NCBI RefSeq assembly: GCF_900187995.1
Contig: NZ_FZNZ01000032.1
Location: 1-40,577 of the forward strand
From: Prevotella jejuni
GTDB taxonomy: Bacteria > Bacteroidota > Bacteroidia > Bacteroidales > Bacteroidaceae
DNA length: 40,577 nt
Reading direction: 5' to 3'
Each line of letters starts with the position of its first letter. The stretch's first letter is position 1. A model generated the notes under the pieces. The model saw only the letters and a program-made list of their open reading frames with translations, was not told the DNA's origin and did not search any database. The position numbers were made by a program, and so were the translations under genes. This document shows, one piece after another, positions 17,371-26,270 of the stretch.

Positions 17371-17916
17371 TTACTGATAAGAATATCCTAATTTCTGCAG
17401 CACCTCATTACTGATATCCACCTTTGGAGACCCATAGATAATACCAGAGGCATTGCTTGAACGGTCGATGACCAGACTATAGCCACGTTGGTCAGAGATA
17501 TCCTTTACGGCATTGTAAATCTCGTCCTGTATCGGAGTAATCAAGCTCGTACGCTTCTTGAAGAGCTCGCCCTCTGGGCCGAAATACTTACGTTTGAGGT
17601 CGGAAGCCTGCTTTTCCTTAGCCATGATAGCGTCTTGACGCTTCTTCTTCTGGTCCTGTGAGAGGAAGACTACCTCGTTCTGATAGTTCTTATACATTGT
17701 TGAAGCCTCAGTATTGAGCGCCTCAACCTCAGCTTGCCACTTCTTACTAACCTGATTCAACTGCTCATTTGCACGCTCGTAAGCAGGTACATTCTTGAGG
17801 ATATACTCCATATCAATCAGCGCAAACTTCTGTGCTGATGCCATTAAAGGCATAAGAGTAAACACACAAAGAGGTAAAACGTATCGTAATACACTCTTAA
17901 ACATATTCTTCTTCAT
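17371..17916 (-). CDS. OmpH/Skp-family periplasmic chaperone, paralog 1
   Basis: A 181-residue exported protein with signal peptide ending LMASAQ. FALIDMEYILKNVPAYERAN opens the mature body, a long charged helical section follows (about 50-125), and RGYSLVIDRSSNASGIIYG closes the beta part. The first gene after bamA in the cluster. The start could instead be the internal Met5 (MFKSVLRY); both leave a working signal peptide. Confidence 0.9.
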   Translation of the reverse strand: MKKNMFKSVLRYVLPLCVFTLMPLMASAQKFALIDMEYILKNVPAYERANEQLNQVSKKWQAEVEALNTEASTMYKNYQNEVVFLSQDQKKKRQDAIMAKEKQASDLKRKYFGPEGELFKKRTSLITPIQDEIYNAVKDISDQRGYSLVIDRSSNASGIIYGSPKVDISNEVLQKLGYSYQ

Positions 17917-18052
17917 CCTTTACTAATTCAATATTTATAACTCTTAATTCTCTTTACCGATAGTTACTCAGCCTATTAGAACAAGCAACTTGTCTACTCG
18001 TTTACTCATTTAACTCGTCTACTCGTCTACTTGTCAACCAGTCAACTCGCCC

Positions 18053-20668
18053 TTAAAACTCCTGTCCAAGGATGAAATGGAACTGACTTCCGCCCTTTGT
18101 ACCAAAGACTTTGTCGAAGCCATAAGCCCAGTCGATACCCATCATACCCACCATTGGGAGGAAGATACGAACGCCAAGACCAGCAGAACGCTTCATGTCA
18201 AATGGATTGAACTTACTTGTCTCTGTCCATGCGTTACCAGCCTCAACAAATCCAAGACCGTAGATGGTCGTGTTACCCAAGAGGAAAGGATAGCGAAGCT
18301 CTAACGACATACGAGTGTAAGCATAACCTTCAGCACCACGAGGAGTAAGTGATCCATTCTCATAACCACGTAATCCAATCGTTTCTTCAGCGTATCCTGT
18401 AGTATAACCACTCATACCATCACCACCCATGTAGTAGGTTTCAAATGGACTTTTCTTGTTTTTATTGTAACTTCCCAACAAACCGAACTCAACACGGGTC
18501 ATCAAGACGAAACATTTCTGACCACTTGTGAGGGCTGTAAAGGTACGAGCCTTGAACTTCCACTTGTGATATTCTATCCAACGATACTTCTCCTGCTGCT
18601 CCTGCGAGAAGGTTGGAGAGTTACGGTCGGTTGCCAAGTGAGCATAGTCCTTATGATCCCACTTAGACCAAGGCGGAGTAATCGTCAATGATACCGAGAA
18701 GTCAGAACCACGACGTGGGAAGAGTTGGTTGTCTGTTGACGTACGATTAAGCGCAATGTTAAGGTTCAAGTTGTTTGCTGAACCATTCGACATAATAAAG
18801 TATTGCCAGTTACGCAACATATAACGCTGATACTGCAGCTGGAGTGACAAGGTGAAATAGTCATCAGGCCAGCTCAAACGCTTACCCCAACCAGCATAGA
18901 CACTAAAGAGTTTCACATACTTGTCTGGGTCATAATAGTTCTCGTAGCTATTGTAATTGTAGTTACCATAACCGTAACGATAGTTGTTATAGTTATTCAT
19001 GTAACCACTGTTATAATAGTTGCTTGATACGTCAGTCTGCTTTGAATATGACATACCCACACTGAACTGGATAGGACGCTTACCTCCCAACCAGTTGGTA
19101 GAGTACTGTGCATTGTATGACTGGTAGTAAGTACCGTTGGTCTGTGCGCCTAATGAGAGTGTCTCACCATCTCCGATAGGCATGATACCACGGTGATCGC
19201 GATTCTTACGGAAGAGGTTTGCCATTGAGAAATTATTCAACTTCAAACCAACACGGCCGATAACACCCGTCTGACCCCAACCGAGTGAAAGTTCGACTTG
19301 GTCGTTTGACTTCTGTTTGAGGTTATAGTTGATGTCGACAGTACCGTCCTCATAGTTTGGCTCTGGTACAGGGTTGATTGCTTCTGGGTCGAAGTGTCCC
19401 ATAGAAGCCAACTCACGTGCAGAACGCTGAAGCGCTTCCTTAGAGAAAAGGTCGCCTGGCTTTGTACGCAACTCACGACGAACAACATTCTCGTAAAGGC
19501 GGTCATTACCATTAATCTTCACTCGATTGATATGAGCCTGCTGTCCTTCTGTGATACGCATCTCAAGGTCTATGGAGTCGCCGACAATGTTCACCTCTGT
19601 TGGTTGGAGGTTATAGAAGAGGTAACCATTGTTCCAATAAGCATTACCCACAGCATCCTCATCCTGTGAAAGACGCTTGTTCAGGTAAGTCTGGTTATAG
19701 ACATCACCCTTCTTCATATCGAGCAAACGAGAAAGATAGTCGGTTGAGTAAACCGTGTTACCTACCCATTTGATGTTGCGGATGTAATACTTCTTACCCT
19801 CATCCACCTTTACATAGATGTCAACATGCTTTGGGTCGACATTCCAGACACTATCCTTTGTAATCATAGCATCACGGAAGCCATACTCGTTATACTTTGT
19901 AATAAGGTTCTTCTTATCCTCTGCCCACCGTTCTGGTGTGAACTTCTTTGACTTTAAGATATTAGCAAGCTTGCCAGCCTCGTGGGTCTTAGTAAAAGCA
20001 CCCTTGCTTAAGAGGCTACCTTTAATCTTCTTATCACCCAACTGGTTGTCGCCGTCAATCGTAATTGTGCGTACTTTCAGTTTCTCCTTCTTATCTACAT
20101 CAATATCAAGGATGACCTGGTTCTTTGCTGCAACGTCATCTCTCTGACGGATGAAGACCTCAGCATTCTTATAACCCTTGTCTTCAAAGTACTTCTTGGC
20201 AAGTATCTTTGCACGGTCAATCATGTTAGGAGTTATCTGACCACCCTTTACAAGCCCGAGTTTCTTCTCCATATCCTCACGCTCAGTCTTCTTTAGTCCA
20301 TTATAGTTAATGGTTGAGATACGAGGACGTGGCGCGAGATGTATCTTCAAATAGATATTATCTCCTACAATAGAGTCAGCCGAAATGGAAACATCTGAGA
20401 AGAGTCCATGCTTCCAGTAACGCTTCACAGCATCTGTGATAGCCGTTCCCGGAACCTCCAACTCCTGTCCAACGCTAAGTCCGGAAATACCTGTTAGGAC
20501 ATAATCCTCATAGCCTTCAATACCAGTAACGGATAGTCCTGCCAACTTATAAGTCTTAGGCGTACCAGAATAAGTGATGTCTGGGTTTACAATCTTCTGC
20601 TGAGCACTCACCGTAAGCGAAACTCCAGAGAGTGCAAGGAGCATCAACACCTTATTTATTTTAGTCAT
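18053..20668 (-). CDS. bamA: Outer-membrane protein assembly factor BamA
   Basis: An 871-residue Omp85 protein that inserts beta-barrel proteins into the outer membrane. The signal peptide ends SLTVSAQQ. Five POTRA repeats follow (about 40-450; for example LAPRPRISTINYNGLKKTE and RNIKWVGNTVYSTDYLSRLL), then a 16-strand barrel with the conserved lid-loop motif as GLRGYENGSL and a final strand ending FILGQEF with terminal Phe. Around residues 546-582 there is an insert very rich in Tyr and Asn, probably a surface loop. It follows uppS by 12 bases. Confidence 0.95.
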   Translation of the reverse strand: MTKINKVLMLLALSGVSLTVSAQQKIVNPDITYSGTPKTYKLAGLSVTGIEGYEDYVLTGISGLSVGQELEVPGTAITDAVKRYWKHGLFSDVSISADSIVGDNIYLKIHLAPRPRISTINYNGLKKTEREDMEKKLGLVKGGQITPNMIDRAKILAKKYFEDKGYKNAEVFIRQRDDVAAKNQVILDIDVDKKEKLKVRTITIDGDNQLGDKKIKGSLLSKGAFTKTHEAGKLANILKSKKFTPERWAEDKKNLITKYNEYGFRDAMITKDSVWNVDPKHVDIYVKVDEGKKYYIRNIKWVGNTVYSTDYLSRLLDMKKGDVYNQTYLNKRLSQDEDAVGNAYWNNGYLFYNLQPTEVNIVGDSIDLEMRITEGQQAHINRVKINGNDRLYENVVRRELRTKPGDLFSKEALQRSARELASMGHFDPEAINPVPEPNYEDGTVDINYNLKQKSNDQVELSLGWGQTGVIGRVGLKLNNFSMANLFRKNRDHRGIMPIGDGETLSLGAQTNGTYYQSYNAQYSTNWLGGKRPIQFSVGMSYSKQTDVSSNYYNSGYMNNYNNYRYGYGNYNYNSYENYYDPDKYVKLFSVYAGWGKRLSWPDDYFTLSLQLQYQRYMLRNWQYFIMSNGSANNLNLNIALNRTSTDNQLFPRRGSDFSVSLTITPPWSKWDHKDYAHLATDRNSPTFSQEQQEKYRWIEYHKWKFKARTFTALTSGQKCFVLMTRVEFGLLGSYNKNKKSPFETYYMGGDGMSGYTTGYAEETIGLRGYENGSLTPRGAEGYAYTRMSLELRYPFLLGNTTIYGLGFVEAGNAWTETSKFNPFDMKRSAGLGVRIFLPMVGMMGIDWAYGFDKVFGTKGGSQFHFILGQEF

Positions 20669-20680
20669 CTATTGCGTAAC

Positions 20681-21433
20681 TTAATTGTTTTCTTTTTCTT
20701 CTACTTGTTTCTCAGTCTTTCCAAAGCGACGCTGTCTACTCTGGAAACTCGCAATGGCTTTCTGCAAATCCTGCTCATTGAAGTCAGGCCAATAGGTATC
20801 ACAGAAATACAGCTCAGAGTAAGCTATCTGCCATAAGAGGTAATTGGAGATGCGAAGTTCACCACCCGTTCTTATCAAGAGGTCTGGGTCGGGCATAAAG
20901 TTTGTCTCTAAATGCTCGCTAATCACCTCTTCTGTAATCATTTCTGGGCGCAAAGGTTCAGAGCTGTTAGCCTGATGCTCTGCAACAATCTCCCTCATTG
21001 CTTTGGCTATCTCCCAACGTGCACTGTAGCTAAGTGCCACAACCATTGTCATGGCAGCGTTCTTCGCTGTGTGTTCCTCCGTCTCTCTCAGCTTTTTCTG
21101 CACTTCTTCTGGCAGGCGAGCCATGTCACCGATAACACGGAAACGCACATTATTCTTCATGAAGATTTCATCTTCCAAAGATGTGAGGACAAGTCCCATC
21201 AATGCAGCTATCTCATCAGAAGGACGGTTCCAATTCTCTGTTGAGAAGGTATAGAGCGTGAGAAACTTTACACCCAATCGTACACACTCTGACGTGATAC
21301 GACGCACGGTATCCACTCCGGCCTGATGTCCGTATGAACGTGGCTTATTGCGTTCTGTAGCCCAGCGACCGTTACCATCCATTGTGATGGCGATGTGCTG
21401 GGGTATTCGTGTCATATCTAATTCTTCTGCCAT
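20681..21433 (-). CDS. uppS: Undecaprenyl (polyprenyl) diphosphate synthase, cis-type
   Basis: A 250-residue enzyme that extends farnesyl diphosphate with isopentenyl units to make the C55 carrier lipid for cell-wall and O-antigen synthesis. The signature [13 protein letters not shown] includes catalytic Asp19. Further motifs are [14 protein letters not shown] and the C-terminal [20 protein letters not shown] and YWPDF. Length is normal. It is immediately upstream of bamA, the usual arrangement in Bacteroidota. Confidence 0.96.
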   Translation of the reverse strand: MAEELDMTRIPQHIAITMDGNGRWATERNKPRSYGHQAGVDTVRRITSECVRLGVKFLTLYTFSTENWNRPSDEIAALMGLVLTSLEDEIFMKNNVRFRVIGDMARLPEEVQKKLRETEEHTAKNAAMTMVVALSYSARWEIAKAMREIVAEHQANSSEPLRPEMITEEVISEHLETNFMPDPDLLIRTGGELRISNYLLWQIAYSELYFCDTYWPDFNEQDLQKAIASFQSRQRRFGKTEKQVEEKENN

Positions 21434-21531
21434 ATCTTTTGAAGAGATAAACCTTTGTTTTTATGTACAATATGTATGTTTGTACGATGCGGACTACACC
21501 TTATTATATTAGCTCCTGACTTCTTTGTCCT

Positions 21532-22224
21532 TTATTCGTCCTCGTTATGACAGGTCTTACACTTTGCCATAAAACTATAAGAGAACGTCAGCTGTAGGGT
21601 GGAATAACTGTCCGTATTCTTGAAGATTCCACTACTCTTAATGCCATAGGGGTCTTTCTGTCCGTCTAATTCATCACTGAGCGAGAAGTGTACAGCCCAT
21701 TCTAAGCCTACGTTCATACGCTCGCTGACCTTATATTTCACACCTACTCCGATAGGAAGATTAGCCGTCAAGACTGACTTACGGTCACCTCCTTTTAGGT
21801 TTACGTAGGTGGCACCTAATCCTATCATAGCGTAGGGTGACAAGCGCTGTGCACCTCGATAGTCACGACCTGTGCCGTATGGTAGGAAGTTATATTCGTA
21901 TGCAAGGCCCACATCAACCAATGCGTTGTCGAAGGTATAGGGGGCTGAGGCAAAACGGGGATAGTAAGTTTTGACATCAGCAGACGACCCTTTCATCTTT
22001 CCAAACGACACATTCATCTTTACTCCCATGTAAGGACTGAGATTATATCGTGCTAACAACGTCCCCATCGGCTGTAGGTCTTTCATTAACGACCCATTGA
22101 AATCGCCTAAATAACCCATCACTCCGACGCCAGCGCCTATCTCCATCTTATACTCGGGGTCGGACTGCGCCCAAAGTGGTGTAGTAGCAAGGAAGAGGAG
22201 AAGACTGATGAAGAGTTGTTTCAT
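21532..22224 (-). CDS. DUF6089 outer-membrane beta-barrel protein
   Basis: A 230-residue exported protein; the signal peptide ends TPLWAQ. The mature part alternates polar and hydrophobic residues in barrel strands (MEIGAGVGVMGYLGDFNGS, SPYAMIGLGATYVNL, STLQLTFSYSFM). It matches the DUF6089 family, which in Bacteroidota is typically encoded just before uppS-bamA, as here. The tail KCKTCHNEDE carries two cysteines and may face the periplasm. Function is unknown; the context suggests outer-membrane biogenesis. Confidence 0.85.
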   Translation of the reverse strand: MKQLFISLLLFLATTPLWAQSDPEYKMEIGAGVGVMGYLGDFNGSLMKDLQPMGTLLARYNLSPYMGVKMNVSFGKMKGSSADVKTYYPRFASAPYTFDNALVDVGLAYEYNFLPYGTGRDYRGAQRLSPYAMIGLGATYVNLKGGDRKSVLTANLPIGVGVKYKVSERMNVGLEWAVHFSLSDELDGQKDPYGIKSSGIFKNTDSYSTLQLTFSYSFMAKCKTCHNEDE

Positions 22225-22246
22225 TCTTGTTACTTATTGTCTTATC

Positions 22247-23608
22247 CTACTCTGCCAATCGACTAAGGTTCAAGGCCCATCCTACACGATTGAGTCTTCC
22301 ACGCCAAACCTTCGTTCCGCTGATAATCCAGAGGTATTGGTCGCTATCGACAGTAGCTGCGAAAGTAGCACCTGCCTGCATGTCTTTTGGATAAGTAAAG
22401 TTCTTGTCGGCTTTCCAAGTGATACCACTATCACGAGAGAGAAGCATAGAAACCACCTTATTACTATTGTCGATACCCAAGGCCAGGGCTGCTCTGTCAT
22501 AGTCGACAACGGCAAGGTTCTTATAAAGAGGCAACTGGAACTTATCCGCATTGCTCTCAACATAATTCCACTGCTCGCTTGGTCGATAAGAAACCTTTGT
22601 CCATGATGTATTGTGCGTACCACTTGCTGGTTTGCCAACGAGAAGCACACTGTACAGATTAGACGTAATCGCTGTATATGAGTAATTGATATTGCTTGTT
22701 GGTAATAATGATGTGCTACTATCTAATGACTCAGCAGTCCATGTTGCACCATTATCTTTTGATGACAACAGACTACCTGTGTTAGACAAAGCAAACAGCT
22801 CAACTGGTGATGCTGCCACCAATTGTTTCAGACTGCTATTAGTAGCAACAGTAGTCCAAGTGTTGCCGTCTGTAGAGCTATACACCGCTCCGTTATCGAT
22901 GACAAAGAGTTTATCTCCTTGTGTCACAATACTCTTATAAGCATCAGCAGCGAAAGTCTTGTTCAGCTTAGTCCAGCTATTTCCATTGTCTTTTGCCGCA
23001 GCATAAACGACAGTCTGGCTACCATTGGTACCGAAGACAAACACCTTGCTACCCGTACTAACGGCCTTCATTGCTGTGAAGGAAGCAAAGTTGCTGTTTG
23101 CCTGCAGTGTTTCCCAACTAAACACATTCCCTTTTTGCTTATGAACATTGACGATCACCTTATAATCTCTATACTCACTCCCCTTGTTTGAATAAACACG
23201 GAGAACACGAGGAGTGCTAAAGTCGATAGAGTCATTGCTGTTGTAATACGTAAATTTCTCTTCAGTCGTTGACTTAAGAACCACAACACCACTGTTCTTG
23301 GCTACAATCTTAGCCAATACACTTGACGACTTCGTACCGTAAGGCAAAGAGTCAGGGTTATAAATCAGCCCCTGCGCCTGATCAATATAGAACTTAACCT
23401 TAGCCGCATTAAACTTAGCTGTATAAACGCTATCGCTTCCGTTCTTAGTAATTGTATCACGCACTTGCGCCATTTGTCCCAAAGAAAAGCTCAAAATAGC
23501 CGTGTCTTTGTAACTTACACTTTCTTTCTCGTCGTCGTCTTTAAGACAAGAAGTTATCGTCAAAGTAGCCATCATTAAAGCTACGAGAGTATATATCTTA
23601 TTACGCAT
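22247..23608 (-). CDS. DUF6242 lipoprotein with beta-propeller-like repeats
   Basis: A 453-residue lipoprotein: the signal ends TITSCLKDDDEKE (lipobox TSC), an acidic post-Cys stretch that in Bacteroidota often signals surface export. From about residue 170 there are repeats like KVFVFGTNG..YAAAKDNGNSWTKL, AVYSSTDGNTWTTV and LLSSKDNGATWTAE, resembling the Asp-box motifs of sialidase/BNR beta-propellers. It lies 22 bases before the DUF6089 gene and heads the envelope cluster, with its own promoter. Confidence 0.85.
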   Translation of the reverse strand: MRNKIYTLVALMMATLTITSCLKDDDEKESVSYKDTAILSFSLGQMAQVRDTITKNGSDSVYTAKFNAAKVKFYIDQAQGLIYNPDSLPYGTKSSSVLAKIVAKNSGVVVLKSTTEEKFTYYNSNDSIDFSTPRVLRVYSNKGSEYRDYKVIVNVHKQKGNVFSWETLQANSNFASFTAMKAVSTGSKVFVFGTNGSQTVVYAAAKDNGNSWTKLNKTFAADAYKSIVTQGDKLFVIDNGAVYSSTDGNTWTTVATNSSLKQLVAASPVELFALSNTGSLLSSKDNGATWTAESLDSSTSLLPTSNINYSYTAITSNLYSVLLVGKPASGTHNTSWTKVSYRPSEQWNYVESNADKFQLPLYKNLAVVDYDRAALALGIDNSNKVVSMLLSRDSGITWKADKNFTYPKDMQAGATFAATVDSDQYLWIISGTKVWRGRLNRVGWALNLSRLAE

Positions 23609-23634
23609 CAGATACTAATAATTGGATTTAACTG

Positions 23635-23642
23635 CAAATTTA
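23635..23642 (-). promoter_or_regulatory. -7 box at the head of the envelope cluster
   Basis: On the minus strand it reads TAAATTTG, matching TAnnTTTG, 27 bases before the DUF6242 start. GTTG lies 18 bases further upstream as a weak -33 box. This promoter could drive DUF6242, DUF6089, uppS, bamA and the first Skp genes. Confidence 0.6.
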
Positions 23643-24040
23643 ATCAGAATTCTTCATATTCAACGTCTTTAACGAGGTTAATTATGTAAAATATCGAAAA
23701 TAACTGCGTTTTTTTAAGTTTGTTTAGTAAGTATTGCCAAAGTAACGATAAACTTGAAGAAAAACGAGCAATAAATCACATCTGATAAGCTTCTGCTATC
23801 TTCCTTACCTTCACCTGAACTTTTCAATTTATACTATTGTCTTTTCACACGCCTTTTCTCGACTTAAAACCTTATCCTTCTTCGACTTTTCTACACCATT
23901 GATTATTTACTTATTTTGCACTACATCACACCATCATTTGCTCTCATTGCAGAAAAAATCGTATAAGAAGCAAAAAAGACTCTAACAATACTGAGAAGTG
24001 TTTTTTATTTGTTACTTTTGCTGATATAATAACTAAAAAT
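23643..24040. other. Divergent intergenic region, no gene seen
   Basis: About 400 AT-rich bases between the divergent DUF6242 and KilA-N genes. Apart from the two -7 boxes (23635-23642 minus, 24013-24020 plus), nothing recognisable is seen. Confidence 0.5.
24013..24020 (+). promoter_or_regulatory. -7 box for the KilA-N gene
   Basis: TACTTTTG matches TAnnTTTG, 20 bases before the start codon. No -33 TTTG box is seen at the expected spacing. Confidence 0.5.
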
Positions 24041-24910
24041 ATGAATACATCAAAGAAGATAACAGTACAGAGTACAGAAATATCTGTGCTGATAGGAAAT
24101 GAGAGCGACTACATTTGCCTAACAGATATGGCACATTTCAAAGACAAGGAAAGGACGGATTATGTCATACAGAACTGGTTACGCACAAGAAGCACAATAG
24201 AATATTTGGGAGCATGGGAACAGCTTTACAACCCTAATTTTAATCCCACCGAATTCGATGGGTTTAGAAATAGCGCAGGATTAAACTCGTTTACTCTAAC
24301 CGCAAAGCAATGGATACAAAAGACAAATGCGATAGGTATTATGTCTAAGGCTGGCAGGTATGGTGGAACTTATGCACACAAAGATATAGCCTTTAACTTT
24401 GGTATGTGGCTAAGTCCTGTATTCCAACTTTACATTGTAAAGGAATATCAGCGGTTAAAAGAACAAGAGAACGATCCGCTTTCGTTAGAGTGGAACGCAA
24501 AGCGAATACTATCCAAAACCAATTATACACTTCATACCGATGCTATTAAAAACGTGATTATTCCTAAAATGGACATTGAGGCTATCAAGCATGGGATTAT
24601 CTATGCAACCGAAGCTGATATGTTAAATATAATTCTCTTTGGGTGTAAAGCAAAAGAATGGGCTCAAGCGAACCCGAATTTGGCATCTAAAGGAATAAAT
24701 CTTAGAGAAACTGCAAGCATCAACCAGTTAGTAGTATTATCTAATATGGAATCTGCTAATTCTGAAATGATAAAACAAGGGGTATCAAGAAAGCAACGTT
24801 TTGAAATTCTCCATAAAATGGCAAAAGAACAGTTAAAGGTACTTGACACGAACAATACAGAACAAAGATTTAGAAAAATCTTACCTGATAGCACAAAGAA
24901 AATAGAGTAA
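24041..24910 (+). CDS. KilA-N domain protein (phage-type)
   Basis: A 289-residue soluble protein with an N-terminal KilA-N DNA-binding domain (about 10-150): CLTDMAHFKDKERTDYVIQN, then GRYGGTYAHKDIAFNFGMWL and SPVFQLYIVKEYQRLKEQE. The C-terminal part is helical and charged with no motif I recognise. KilA-N proteins occur on phages and in phage-derived islands. Here no other phage gene is near; it lies alone between the envelope cluster and a repeat field, so it is probably a stand-alone transferred gene whose target is unknown. Confidence 0.9.
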   Translation: MNTSKKITVQSTEISVLIGNESDYICLTDMAHFKDKERTDYVIQNWLRTRSTIEYLGAWEQLYNPNFNPTEFDGFRNSAGLNSFTLTAKQWIQKTNAIGIMSKAGRYGGTYAHKDIAFNFGMWLSPVFQLYIVKEYQRLKEQENDPLSLEWNAKRILSKTNYTLHTDAIKNVIIPKMDIEAIKHGIIYATEADMLNIILFGCKAKEWAQANPNLASKGINLRETASINQLVVLSNMESANSEMIKQGVSRKQRFEILHKMAKEQLKVLDTNNTEQRFRKILPDSTKKIE

Positions 24911-25221
24911 TTAGTATTGAAATAGTTTACGCATTTAAGGAATTATATTCGCCTTGATAGTCTACTGCTAATCAAATAAATATCTATCGTAGCTCATCCT
25001 ACTTCTTTCAGTCAACGTAATGATGCCTCGCACACCTTGTGCAGAGCGTTCGCACAGGTCGTGCGGAGGCTGAACACGAGTGGTGCGGAGTACTCAATAC
25101 ATTTGCCATAATCCCCATTAGAAGTTTGATAATCAGATGAAAACAATAAAGCAAGCCTATGCCATAATAAACCATACAGAGCAAGCTGAGGGAAACGGAG
25201 GTTGGATGTTCACAAAAATAT

Positions 25222-25566
25222 GGGTTTTCAGAAATTTAGAGTGATAATAATCTGCCTAATCTTAGATCTCTGACGAAATATCACACAGAGAAATAGAGGG
25301 TACGGAGGAGTATTAAAACATAATAATGATAGTCTACAGAGGCACAGTCAGTGCATAGAGCAAAGGAGATTGTTTGCCAGTTCTATTAGCAATTTATATA
25401 CAAAGCGTTTATCCTAAAAAGTTATTAGGAATCTGTACGCTACCCCTCCGTCGCTCATTGTGCTATCAGCACCTCCACAACATGGTGTTTAGCTCCGTCC
25501 CCTCTGTATCTCCGTGTGCGTTATTATATAAGTGCTTTAACATATCACTCAACATTTTGGAAGAAC
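25222..25566. mobile_element. Element E copy 2 (non-autonomous, inverted-repeat ends)
   Basis: The left end GGGTTTTCAGAAATTTAGAG with TGATA after it pairs imperfectly with the right end (TATCACTCAACATTTTGGAA, then GAAC). The subterminal CACACAGAGAAATAGAGG on the left also has an inverted partner near the right end. The element is 345 bp and carries no open frame of note. Its inner part aligns with 1347-1600, including GGAATCTG.ACGCTAC. Confidence 0.7.
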
Positions 25567-25628
25567 AAAAAATCCTAACAGGGATTTTCTATATGAATAA
25601 TTAACTCATAAGAGACAGGACATAATCT

Positions 25629-26010
25629 GGGTCTTCAGCAATATGGAGTGATACCTTTTGAGATTAGAACTTTGAAGAAACGTCACACAGAGAAATGGAG
25701 ATCACAGAGGTTTTATATAGCAGAAATCATTAGGCACAGAGGCATCGTTGGTGGGTGGAGGAACAGAGGATATTTGCGAGTGTTATTAATGTTTTTGTCT
25801 ACTTCATTACAAAGCACTGGTTTGCAAGATTTATAAAAACGTTTATTACCAAAGCTATCAGTAATATGTACACTACAACTCTGTCGCTCTTTGTGCTTTC
25901 GGCACCTCCGTGATATTGTCTTTTATGCTTTCACCTCCGTGTTCTCCTCCTCTCTGTGTGACTTTTATATGTAGTGGCTTACTTTATCACTCCAAATTCC
26001 TGAAGAACCC
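25629..26010. mobile_element. Element E copy 3 with target-site duplication
   Basis: A 382-bp element. The left end GGGTCTTCAGCAATATGGAG and the right end (complement GGGTTCTTCAGGAATTTGGA) form imperfect inverted repeats that continue for about 60 bases through GTCACACAGAGA. The 7-mer ATAATCT lies immediately outside both ends (25622-25628 and 26011-26017), as expected of a target-site duplication. No transposase is encoded, so it would depend on an enzyme encoded elsewhere. Confidence 0.78.
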
Positions 26011-26030
26011 ATAATCTTACCAAAACAAAC

Positions 26031-26116
26031 TTTGCTGTCACTCCTGTCACTCAAAACATCCACTTAACTCGTTAATATTCAGTAGTATTACACGAAGTGT
26101 TAAAAGTGACAGCAAA
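26031..26116. mobile_element. 86-bp element F, copy 1
   Basis: TTTGCTGTCACT at the left is a perfect inverted repeat of AGTGACAGCAAA at the right. The complement aligns without gaps to 34053-34138 (68 of 86 identical by my count), with conserved ends and a variable centre. It has no coding capacity. Confidence 0.78.
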
Positions 26117-26207
26117 ACAAAATTAAAACTACTGTAGTAATAGTGCGTAATATTTCTACTTACTATTAGCGGTCTTATTATCCTATATTACAGAAGGACA
26201 AACAAAA

Positions 26208-26237
26208 ACTCCCACCCGTATTGCTACGGATGGGAGT
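26208..26237 (-). terminator. Terminator of pckA
   Basis: ACTCCCACCCGTA (26208-26220) pairs with TACGGATGGGAGT (26225-26237) with one mismatch and a 4-base loop. On the minus strand it is followed by TTTTGTTTG, as expected of an intrinsic terminator for pckA. Confidence 0.88.
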
Positions 26238-26270
26238 CATTATTATCTATTCAGAAGTATTCCGAAAGGA

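Larger units (their letters stand above)
24911..26200. other. Repeat field without genes
   Basis: About 1.3 kb with only short implausible frames. It holds two full E elements (25222-25566 and 25629-26010), an 86-bp element F (26031-26116), and a GC-richer patch at about 25024-25095 where GTGCGGAG occurs twice beside CGCACA motifs. The remainder (24911-25020, 25096-25220) shows nothing nameable. Confidence 0.65.

Noticed and set aside
25374..25836. Small open frames of 60-76 codons in the E elements
   Set aside because: They span the element's terminal or inner repeats, differ between copies, and lack starts with ribosome sites.
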